From NCBI RefSeq assembly GCF_000321225.1, contig NW_004450404.1:969848-1033847 (forward strand): 64,000 nt of DNA. Direction: 5' to 3'. Positions 59,901 through 64,000 of the stretch are shown one piece after another. The DNA comes from Odobenus rosmarus divergens. Its lineage: Eukaryota; Chordata; Mammalia; Carnivora; Odobenidae. A program made the translations under genes and the position numbers. The notes beneath the pieces were generated by a model, which saw only the letters and a list, made by a program, of their open reading frames with translations, did not search any database and had not been told where the DNA came from. How positions within the stretch are numbered: the first letter of the stretch is position 1; each line of letters begins with the position of its first letter.

Positions 59901-62900
59901 TCCCCACTGAGCAAGGAGCCTGGGCCTGCGGGGCTGGATCCCAGGACCCCAAGATCATGGCCTGAATGGAAGGCAGACACTCAATAGACTGAGCCACCAG
60001 GCGCCCCTTAACTACATTTTTTTAAAAATTTAATTTGCGTGACAAAAACACGAAGTCAAAAGATAACTGACAAACTGGGAGAAAATATTTGCAACATATA
60101 CTGCAAAGGGTTAATACCCCACTATATAAAGGACTCTTAAAAACTGATCAGGTGATCAGGGGTGCCTGGGTGATGCAGTGGGTTAAGCATTCAACTCTTG
60201 ATTTCGGCTCAGGTCATGTTCTCAGGGTCTTGAGATGCGTTGGGCTCTGTGCTCAGCAGGGAATCTGCTGGAGATTCTCCCTCTGCTCCTCTCCATGCTC
60301 TCTCTCTCTCAAATAAATAAATAAAATCTTTTTTTTTTTAAAGATTTTATTTCTTTATTTGACAGAGAGAGACAGCGAGAGAGGGAACACAAGCAGGGGG
60401 AGTGGGAGAGGGAGAAGCAGGCTTCCTGCTGAGTGGAAAGCCCAATGTGGGGCTCGATCCCAGGATCCTGGGACCATGACCTGAGCCGAAGGCAGACGCT
60501 TAATGACTGAGCCACCCAGGCACCCCACATAAATAAAATCTTAAAAAAAAAAACTGATCAGGGGTGCCTGGGTGGCTCAGTCGTTAAGCGTCTGCCTTCG
60601 GCTCAGGTCATGACCTCAGGGTCCTGGAATCGAGCCCCACATTGGGCTCCCCACTGCACAGGGAAGTCTGCTTCTCCCTCTCCCTCTGCCAGCCATTCTG
60701 CCTACTTGTGTGCACACGCGCTCTAATAAATAAATAAAATCTTTTAAAAAAAGCAGATCAGATATCCAGTAGAAAAAGTGGGAAAGACATGAACGCACAA
60801 TTAACAAGAAAAATACAAAAATGACCCCCAAATACATGAAAAATGTTCAAACAGACCTCAGAAGTGCAAATTAAAATACCACTGAGATACTCTTTCTCAA
60901 CTACCACACTGGAAAAATTAAAAAATATGATGACATTCCGTTGGTGAGGCGGGGGCAGGGGTGGAGGACAAGAGGGCCAGAATATTTCTAATATACTCCC
61001 CAGGTGATTTTGATGTGCAACCAAGATTGCAAACCATTATTTCAAAGTAATGGTCCACATGGAAACTTGATACAACAGAAAACTGCATTTCCTCTAAAAT
61101 TGAAAGCCCTTCTTCACTGTCAAAATTCCTTAGCCAGCATGGTGATTAAATATTATTATTATTATTATTATTATCATTATTATTGCTTTTAGGAAAAATG
61201 TCAGCCTGCGTGCTACATACCACTGCAGTTTTCCTAACTCTTCCGGGGAGGAAGGGCATGGTATCCTGACAGAACAGCAGCACTGTTCTGGAGACAACAG
61301 TAAAAGAAAGAAGAAAATACATGGTCAAGAATAAGGCAAGGCAGAAGCTCAGATCAATCAAGTATTATGGTTCCTACACTGGATGCATTTTAAAAAGCAT
61401 TTGTCTAAAATAGGTGATAAAATAAAACTGGATACTATTATATTGACAATCATACATACATAAGAGGTGCTCAGAAATATTTATTGAGTGAATAATTTGG
61501 GGGAAGTTATATGCATGCAATATCAATTGCTCTTCAACAGCTCCTAAGAATTCCGAAGTAAGTACATCCAGCAGCAATGGATCAAACACTCCAAATAGAA
61601 GTCCCCCTCTCTCAGTAGGTTTTTTTCCTATCTTGTTTTCAAATACAATATACTGAAACTTTATTGAGAAAGCGGGGGGGGAAAAATCACATTTTAGAGC
61701 TCTCTAAAAGCTGTCCAAGAGTCAAAACAGAAAGCTATCACATACTTAAATTTATTGATTATATTTTCAGTTTTAAAAAGAACACATCAAAGTCATGTGA
61801 AAAAGAACACAGCAGTAAAGATAGAGACAACTTACCCATCAGCTGAATCTTTACTCTTCTCAAAGCAACCATTACAGCACATATGTTCATTGTTTTATTC
61901 ATTTTTATTGTGAATGTACAATTTAATGTGCTGTAAAGAGAAATATATATAACCAGAATGTTACTGAACTGGAAACCTACCTACATATTTGTAAATGCTT
62001 TTTCAAACTTGGGAGTGAGGAAAGGAGACACTGACGCTGTGAGCTTGGAGGAATAGCCCAATAAGCTTGTGACCACCCACGACTTTCAACCATGAGACAT
62101 TTATAGAGGTTTACAGTCGCAGAGGTTGCAAACCAGAGACCCTGTGACCACACACAACTGCTGATTCATTTTGCCTGCGGGAAGTATGAACTGGCGGGGG
62201 TGCAAATTGTTTGCAAAGACAAGCATCTTAACATCGAGAGTCTTACCCGAAGCTGGCTAATAGCCTGGTGTCTGTAGGCATGTGAATTTCCACCATAGGA
62301 GCCCTGTCACATACCAGCCTGGATGAACATCGAGGTCTCTTAAATCCAAAACCTCTCTGGCAATTCCATCTAGATTATCAGATAACTAGCAATTTAACAC
62401 ATTATAGCTTATTTTTTTTTTACTTTAGTCTTGATTTACGTGAAAAAATATTAATGTTGCAAATAACCAAAAGTGGTAAGTGAAATGAACTAAATATATA
62501 TAGTGGATAGGAATTCAATCTACAATTTCATGAAGAATTGCCAGTATTTGTACCAATGAATAGCCTGATGAGCAGAAACCATCATTTTCTAGGACTTGTA
62601 CTCTCACAGAATGCTCAGGATTCAGGTGAAAGAGATTACTGACCTATGTAAGTCGTTTGCTTATGCAGCCAAGACAGCTGATGGACACAATTTAAAATGA
62701 TTATCTGTGCAACCTCAAATAACTGTCGGGCAATCTCTGATGCACCCCTGCACACTTTTTAATCTCTTCTTTTCTCTTTCTTTCCCATCTTTTCCTCCCC
62801 TCTCTCCTTCTCCCAAGTACCATATTATGTTCCTTCTTCTCTATCTGGCCTTCACTAGACTGGACCACTGGGAGCCATTTCTTGGTTATATTGGTGGCCT

Positions 62901-63746
62901 TTGGGGCTAAGGACACTGATAGTCCTTACCATCACCGCACCAGAGGCAAATGGCCCTGTCCCACCCACCCCTCTGTGATTCATAAAGAAATGGGAAGAGG
63001 AATGTGACAGAGTGATGAATGTTTCAGAGAATAAAAACATATATCCAAAATGTCATGAATATGTATTTATTTTAGAGGAACACATTTGAATTTGCAACCT
63101 AAGACCCCTCAATACTTCATTTCTCATGAGTAACGAAATAATGTGGATAAAAGTATTAAAAATGACTGACCTTTGGGCCTCTGCTGTAGCACACACAGTA
63201 AAATAAGTCTGAAACAAAATATATATATATATAGGTTCCTTTGACAGTTGAGAATGTCAGACAAAACAACCTAGGACTTATCACAGCCTCATAGAATCTT
63301 AGAATCACAATAACCCCTAGGGATCATCCAATTCACAGTGCTATCAGATTCCTGATGTATCATCAAAGCTACTGGGGGGGGGGGCAGTCTCTGCTTGCAT
63401 CTTGCTACTGTTGAGAACTCGCTACCACACAAGGGAGCTCATTCTGGAGCCCTAATTTTAAGAAACGTTTGGTTTTACATGAAGGAAAATCTATCCCCTT
63501 GTAACAGCATTCCACTGTGATATCCAGTTCTGACTCTGGATCCATCCAGTTCTGACTTCTGGAGGAAAGGAACTAGTTTATTCAATCTTTTATATGACAG
63601 ATTTGGGGAATTTTGAATACATTTCGCCTCAGGAACACAGAACTCCACGCTTTCCCCCAAATAGAAACAGTAATGATAAACAAGGTATAGGATGTACTAT
63701 GATTACCTCACTTAAGGTTTGCAGGGCTTTGTTTAGCTCTGATCGT
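32793..63746 (-). CDS. ADGRG2: ADGRG2 (GPR64/HE6), 3' eighteen coding exons (span)
   Basis: Gene-level entry; the eighteen exons are listed separately. The product is an adhesion G-protein-coupled receptor of the plasma membrane. It is best known from epididymal efferent-duct epithelium, where it is needed for fluid reabsorption and male fertility. The exons join in phase into 863 codons including the stop, which matches human residues ~156-1017. Domains in order: Ser/Thr/Pro-rich stalk, GAIN region, GPS with HLTS cleavage motif, seven TM helices and a Ser/Asn-rich tail ending GSLHFIEQM. All junctions are GT/AG and no stop or frameshift was seen. The signal-peptide exons lie beyond 64000. PHKA2 follows in the same orientation. 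Confidence 0.96.
33765..33971 (+). mobile_element. CAN-SINE
   Basis: Sense SINE (ggggcgcctgggtggcatag to AAATAAATAAATC plus A-run) in the last ADGRG2 intron, antisense to the gene. Confidence 0.9.
34030..34195 (-). repeat. MIR relic
   Basis: Antisense MIR-like sequence, 'tattatccccatctcacaat' followed by 'aaggttatgcagctcag'. Confidence 0.55.
34992..35228 (+). mobile_element. MER20-like hAT-Charlie relic
   Basis: Non-autonomous DNA transposon. It shows 'agcaatggttctcagtgaag', 'agacatttttggttgtcaca', 'ctgcacaggacagccc' and a terminal 'ccaaggttgagaaacctc'. Termini are inverted-repeat-like. Confidence 0.75.
36115..36267 (-). CDS. ADGRG2: ADGRG2 cytoplasmic-tail exon (17 of 18)
   Basis: 153 bp. 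(D)[20 protein letters not shown], then a Ser/Asn-rich stretch and [17 protein letters not shown] plus one base of Gly. Human has NDCSVHASGN at the end, so Cys is replaced. Acceptor CTGTAG, donor G/GTACGT. Confidence 0.96.
36592..36797 (+). mobile_element. CAN-SINE 325 bp upstream of an ADGRG2 exon
   Basis: Sense SINE flanked by perfect aagaacacaaga duplications. It lies in the ADGRG2 intron, antisense to the gene, so its T-rich tail is read on the gene strand. Confidence 0.93.
37200..37350 (-). mobile_element. L1 fragment
   Basis: Contains 'tattagtttcaggtgtgcac' and 'ccccatcacctgtttcaccc', a familiar antisense L1 segment. Confidence 0.6.
37667..37768 (-). CDS. ADGRG2: ADGRG2 TM7 end/helix 8 exon (16 of 18)
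   Basis: 102 bp. (G)[20 protein letters not shown], then [13 protein letters not shown] and one base of Asp. It holds the end of TM7 and the cytoplasmic helix with a CC pair suited to palmitoylation. Acceptor CTCCATAG, donor TCTG/GTAAAG. Confidence 0.97.
39041..39190 (+). mobile_element. CAN-SINE, internally deleted
   Basis: Sense SINE missing part of its tRNA-related head after 'gtggctcagtc'. Another SINE is inserted right after its tail. Confidence 0.8.
39208..39403 (+). mobile_element. CAN-SINE
   Basis: Sense SINE flanked by a perfect 17-bp duplication agacataaaatccttta (39191-39207 and 39404-39420). Young insertion. Confidence 0.95.
40406..40689 (-). CDS. ADGRG2: ADGRG2 TM5-TM7 exon (15 of 18)
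   Basis: 284 bp. It contains [20 protein letters not shown] (TM5), then [20 protein letters not shown] (basic intracellular loop 3), then [18 protein letters not shown] (TM6) and [14 protein letters not shown] (TM7). Acceptor AAATTCCAG, donor CAAG/GTAAGC. Confidence 0.97.
41251..41350 (-). CDS. ADGRG2: ADGRG2 TM4/ECL2 exon (14 of 18)
   Basis: 100 bp. (G)[20 protein letters not shown], then [12 protein letters not shown] and two bases of Phe. It covers the end of TM4 and extracellular loop 2. Human has VPAVVVTIILTIS and NGSPDDF. Acceptor ATCTTCCAG, donor GTGAGT. Confidence 0.95.
42240..42446 (+). mobile_element. CAN-SINE
   Basis: Sense SINE with an extended (AAAT)n-type tail, flanked by aaaacaattcc. 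Confidence 0.93.
43117..43314 (-). mobile_element. CAN-SINE
   Basis: Antisense SINE of the 'gggaacacaagcagggggag' subtype, flanked by a perfect gaggtgtcagcttatt duplication. Confidence 0.95.
44348..44536 (+). mobile_element. CAN-SINE
   Basis: Sense SINE with a (ga)n-extended tail, flanked by perfect gagactggacaaggttg copies, 177 bp from the TM2-TM4 exon. Confidence 0.94.
44713..44981 (-). CDS. ADGRG2: ADGRG2 TM2-TM4 exon (13 of 18)
   Basis: 269 bp. It includes [55 protein letters not shown] and [10 protein letters not shown]. These are TM2, TM3 and the start of TM4, nearly identical to human. Acceptor CCTTTTAG, donor GGG/GTATGT. Confidence 0.97.
46208..46329 (-). CDS. ADGRG2: ADGRG2 TM1 exon (12 of 18)
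   Basis: 122 bp. [20 protein letters not shown], then [20 protein letters not shown] and two bases of Glu. It covers the end of the tethered-agonist linker and TM1. Acceptor TTTCCAG, donor GA/GTGAGT. Confidence 0.96.
46385..46594 (-). repeat. MIR relic
   Basis: Antisense MIR: 'actgaggcccagagaggtta' and 'aatttgcccaaggtcacaca'. It abuts the duplicated exon fragment. Confidence 0.75.
46595..46709 (-). pseudogene. Partial duplicate of the ADGRG2 GPS exon
   Basis: 115 bp nearly identical to 47473-47587, with 6 mismatches and no gap. It includes 45 bp of the upstream intron with its splice acceptor and the first 70 of 104 exon bases. It reads (G)[20 protein letters not shown] and ICT, then breaks off before the [11 protein letters not shown] part and the splice donor. 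It therefore cannot encode a functional GPS. It lies in the intron between the GPS exon and the TM1 exon, in the same orientation, between MIR-like sequences. Whether it is ever spliced into transcripts is unknown. Confidence 0.9.
46710..46915 (+). repeat. MIR relic
   Basis: Sense MIR-like: 'gtaacagcaccccattccac' and 'ctatcttgtaggactgttgg'. It begins right after the duplicated exon fragment on the other side. Confidence 0.6.
46945..47130 (+). mobile_element. CAN-SINE
   Basis: Sense SINE, flanked by attttaaag copies. It lies between the GPS exon and its partial duplicate. Confidence 0.9.
47439..47542 (-). CDS. ADGRG2: ADGRG2 GPS exon (11 of 18)
   Basis: 104 bp encoding [20 protein letters not shown], then [15 protein letters not shown]. 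It holds the GPS cysteines (GC, C-x-C) and the autoproteolysis site HL/TS, followed by the tethered-agonist (Stachel) start TSFGVLL. Acceptor CCAATACCAACAG, donor CTG/GTAATA. A partial second copy lies at 46595-46709. Compared with human, several residues before TICTC differ (Asp for Gly, Ile for Val, NQT for NET). The sequon is kept. Confidence 0.96.
47664..47709 (-). CDS. ADGRG2: ADGRG2 exon (10 of 18), GPS start
   Basis: 46 bp encoding [15 protein letters not shown] plus one base of Gly. It carries the first conserved Cys and Trp of the GPS motif (C-x-F-W-D). Acceptor CACTGCAG, donor G/GTAGGT. Confidence 0.95.
47870..48045. mobile_element. MER5-like hAT-Charlie relic
   Basis: Sequence with 'caaagtgggcatttctcaca' and 'cccaggtgatgctgaaggta', as in MER5-family non-autonomous DNA transposons. 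Confidence 0.6.
48372..48494 (-). CDS. ADGRG2: ADGRG2 exon (9 of 18), GAIN domain
   Basis: 123 bp, 41 codons, [20 protein letters not shown] followed by [20 protein letters not shown] and Q. It has four sequons (NLS, NLT twice, NVT). The donor CAG/GTGCGA is weaker than its neighbours. Confidence 0.95.
48740..48925 (+). repeat. MIR relic
   Basis: Sense MIR with 'gagcaagttaacctctccgc', 'ctcatctgtaaaattggaat' and 'ctcacaaggttgttgagagg'. Confidence 0.75.
48982..49200 (+). mobile_element. CAN-SINE
   Basis: Sense SINE 124 bp downstream (in gene order) of an ADGRG2 exon. Its head is altered (ggggcacctggatacaggtg). Confidence 0.88.
49324..49467 (-). CDS. ADGRG2: ADGRG2 exon (8 of 18), GAIN domain
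   Basis: 144 bp, 48 codons. It includes [20 protein letters not shown] and [18 protein letters not shown], typical GAIN beta-sandwich sequence. Acceptor ATTTTCAG, donor CAG/GTACGG. Confidence 0.95.
50343..50499 (-). CDS. ADGRG2: ADGRG2 exon (7 of 18), GAIN domain
   Basis: 157 bp encoding (R)[20 protein letters not shown], then [20 protein letters not shown] and AAQDPANLQ. Sequons NFS and NAS are present. Acceptor CGTTACAG, donor CAG/GTACAT. Confidence 0.95.
50701..50872 (-). CDS. ADGRG2: ADGRG2 exon (6 of 18), start of GAIN region
   Basis: 172 bp encoding (E)[20 protein letters not shown], then [19 protein letters not shown] and onward to LAPLAQ(R). It carries SDSDLENQ where human has SDLENQ, so two residues are inserted. 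Acceptor CTGTTACAG, donor AAAG/GTATGA. Confidence 0.95.
51149..51402 (+). mobile_element. Young L1 3' end containing the assembly gap
   Basis: 5'-truncated carnivore L1 tail (G-rich block, 'gagcactgggtgttatgcac', 'gtatggtgattaacataaca', poly(A)). It is flanked by a perfect 15-bp duplication aaaaggtaggagcca (51134-51148 and 51403-51417). It contains 50 N. Confidence 0.9.
51244..51293. other. Assembly gap (50 N)
   Basis: Exactly 50 N, a conventional placeholder size. The 36 bp left (51208-51243) and right (51294-51329) of it are identical. Confidence 0.99.
51779..51895 (+). mobile_element. CAN-SINE, short old subtype
   Basis: Sense element 'ggggtgtctggctggcacag' with 'catgagttgaaaccccacac' and an A-rich tail. 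Confidence 0.75.
52748..52948 (+). mobile_element. CAN-SINE
   Basis: Sense SINE flanked by aaagaaatatcaagtcat copies. Confidence 0.94.
53513..53728 (+). mobile_element. CAN-SINE
   Basis: Sense SINE, first of a tandem pair, ending in AAATAAATAAATC plus a T/A run. Confidence 0.9.
53742..53941 (+). mobile_element. CAN-SINE
   Basis: Sense SINE inserted at the end of the previous one, flanked by aaagttcaacagt copies. It lies 315 bp from the mucin-stalk exon. Confidence 0.93.
54256..54644 (-). CDS. ADGRG2: ADGRG2 mucin-like stalk exon (5 of 18)
   Basis: 389 bp encoding the Ser/Thr/Pro-rich stalk from [15 protein letters not shown] to TTSTPPDKT, ~129 residues, likely heavily O-glycosylated. It contains [11 protein letters not shown] and [15 protein letters not shown], close to the human stalk but with many substitutions, as expected of a fast-evolving mucin-like segment. 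Acceptor TTCCTTTAG, donor ACAG/GTAAAT. A longer open stretch beyond 54644 is intronic. Confidence 0.94.
55147..55327 (+). mobile_element. CAN-SINE
   Basis: Sense SINE flanked by ttctaaaaact copies. Confidence 0.9.
55482..55683 (-). mobile_element. CAN-SINE
   Basis: Antisense SINE (gacagagagagagagacggc, cacaagcaggg subtype), flanked by agattcagaaact/agattcacaaact. Confidence 0.92.
55718..55911 (-). mobile_element. CAN-SINE
   Basis: Antisense SINE flanked by tcaactcagtatt copies. It forms an inverted arrangement with 55147-55327. Confidence 0.92.
56500..56670 (+). mobile_element. MER5A-like relic
   Basis: Begins 'agtggttctcaacctaggcc', as in MER5-type hAT-Charlie termini, followed by 'aggacttttaaaaaatatac'. 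Confidence 0.6.
57600..57796 (+). mobile_element. CAN-SINE
   Basis: Sense SINE, first of a tandem pair, ending caaataaataaaatctt. Confidence 0.9.
57801..57985 (+). mobile_element. CAN-SINE
   Basis: Sense SINE immediately after the previous one, ending in a 20-bp A-run. Confidence 0.9.
57986..58136 (+). mobile_element. MER5A-like relic
   Basis: 'cagaccaatgacatcaccat' and the terminal 'gttgagaaccgctg' fit a MER5A element. The SINE pair sits at its left end. Confidence 0.7.
58794..58992 (+). mobile_element. CAN-SINE
   Basis: Sense SINE flanked by aatgtatgtcct/aagtatgttct. Confidence 0.92.
59230..59365 (+). mobile_element. MER5A-like relic
   Basis: 'cagtcattctcaacattggt' with 'gaccaattaaatcagagtca' in MER5A order. 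Confidence 0.75.
59804..60006 (-). mobile_element. CAN-SINE
   Basis: Antisense SINE with an unusual internal (tg)n/catgca stretch, flanked by ttaactaca copies. Confidence 0.88.
60159..60550 (+). mobile_element. CAN-SINE split by an antisense SINE
   Basis: Sense SINE (ggggtgcctgggtgatgcag) interrupted in its A-rich tail by the element at 60331-60526. The outer target-site duplication aactgatcagg is at both ends. Confidence 0.88.
60331..60526 (-). mobile_element. CAN-SINE nested in a SINE tail
   Basis: Antisense SINE flanked by ataaataaaatctt on both sides, showing insertion into the tail of the older sense SINE. Confidence 0.93.
60561..60751 (+). mobile_element. CAN-SINE
   Basis: Third element of the cluster, sense, flanked by aaactgatca/aagcagatca. 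Confidence 0.88.
61149..61186. repeat. (ATT)n microsatellite
   Basis: Trinucleotide run, once interrupted by ATC, 35 bp past the donor of the Cys-cluster exon. Confidence 0.9.
61221..61287 (-). CDS. ADGRG2: ADGRG2 exon (4 of 18)
   Basis: 67 bp encoding (E)[20 protein letters not shown] and Q, plus two bases of Cys. The cysteine cluster CCCS..PC is characteristic of this receptor. Acceptor TTGTCTCCAG, donor GTATGT. Confidence 0.93.
61836..61930 (-). CDS. ADGRG2: ADGRG2 exon (3 of 18)
   Basis: 95 bp encoding (S)[19 protein letters not shown] and on to VKIQLM. It has two N-glycosylation sequons (NCT, NKT). Acceptor CTCTTTACAG, donor ATGG/GTAAGT. Confidence 0.93.
63171..63208 (-). CDS. ADGRG2: ADGRG2 exon (2 of 18)
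   Basis: 38 bp encoding [12 protein letters not shown] plus two bases of Ser. Acceptor GTTTCAG, donor AAG/GTCAGT. Human has TYFIMCATAEAQ at this point. Confidence 0.92.
63707..63746 (-). CDS. ADGRG2: ADGRG2 exon (window exon 1 of 18)
   Basis: 40 bp encoding (K)[13 protein letters not shown] of the N-terminal ectodomain. Acceptor TTATTAACAG, donor GAG/GTAATC. The first base completes a codon from the preceding exon, which is outside the window. Confidence 0.92.
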
Positions 63747-64000
63747 CTGTTAATAAAACGAGAGAAATTGACATGAAGGAGATCATTGGTGATGTTAAAT
63801 TCAAAACAAGTTAGATTTTTAGCAATTAAATTAAGCCTATGGTATTTATTGCTTCCAGTGTTCACTTTGAAGAAACACTGGGCATACTAAGAGATTCCTA
63901 TGTGAGAAAAATAAATTATTTATATGACAAGGGAAACTAACCAGACAGAAGCTCTATCAGTTCTAGCCAACAGCAAGATATAAATTATGGTTGAACAATC
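63747..64000 (-). other. ADGRG2: ADGRG2 intron (partial)
   Basis: Sequence upstream (in gene order) of the first ADGRG2 exon in the window. I looked for the preceding ectodomain exon (ending ...SLSELK in human) and did not find it. Confidence 0.6.

Larger units (their letters stand above)
59510..60950 (+). mobile_element. L1 ORF2 3' relic with four SINE insertions
   Basis: Plus-oriented L1 blocks such as 'aaaggctttctagctaagac', 'gggagaaaatatttgcaaca' and 'attaaaataccactgagata'. They are broken by SINEs at 59804-60006 and 60159-60751. Frames are disrupted. Confidence 0.75.

Overview
This window is mammalian X-chromosome-type genomic DNA from a carnivore. It is packed with tRNA-derived carnivore SINEs (CAN-SINEs) and 5'-truncated carnivore L1 3' ends. 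The SINE subtypes and L1 tails look more arctoid (bear, seal or mustelid-like) than canid, which is an inference from memory of those families. It carries parts of two protein-coding genes, both on the minus strand: ADGRG2 (adhesion GPCR G2, GPR64/HE6) upstream and PHKA2 (liver phosphorylase kinase regulatory alpha subunit) downstream. This is the neighbour order known from mammalian Xp22-type DNA.

Layout from left to right. 1-25.5 kb: 5' part of PHKA2, with coding exon 2 at 794-952, a ~24.5 kb intron 1 full of L1 and SINE insertions, and coding exon 1 at 25444-25521. 25.4-26.7 kb: CpG-rich promoter with GC boxes, an inverted CCAAT box and an optimal plus-strand splice donor. 26.7-32.8 kb: intergenic DNA and the probable ADGRG2 3' UTR, with SINEs, an unidentified coding-like relic and an ERV/LTR-like relic. 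32.8-63.75 kb: eighteen ADGRG2 coding exons, running 3' to 5' along the plus strand. They encode the C-terminal ~862 residues: mucin-like stalk, GAIN/GPS region, seven TM helices and cytoplasmic tail. The signal peptide and first exons lie beyond the right edge. All exon phases join into one open frame, all splice sites are GT/AG, and I saw no disabling change.

The most unusual observation is a 115-bp, ~95% identical copy of the ADGRG2 GPS-exon acceptor region (47473-47587), lying in the next intron at 46595-46709. It keeps the splice acceptor and 70 of the 104 exon bases. All five exonic differences between the copies change an amino acid, and the intronic copy is closer to the human protein at three of those five. 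A 50-N assembly gap at 51244-51293 lies inside an L1 tail and is flanked by identical 36-bp sequence, which points to an assembly artefact. I saw no prokaryotic system, CRISPR array or novel multi-gene system.
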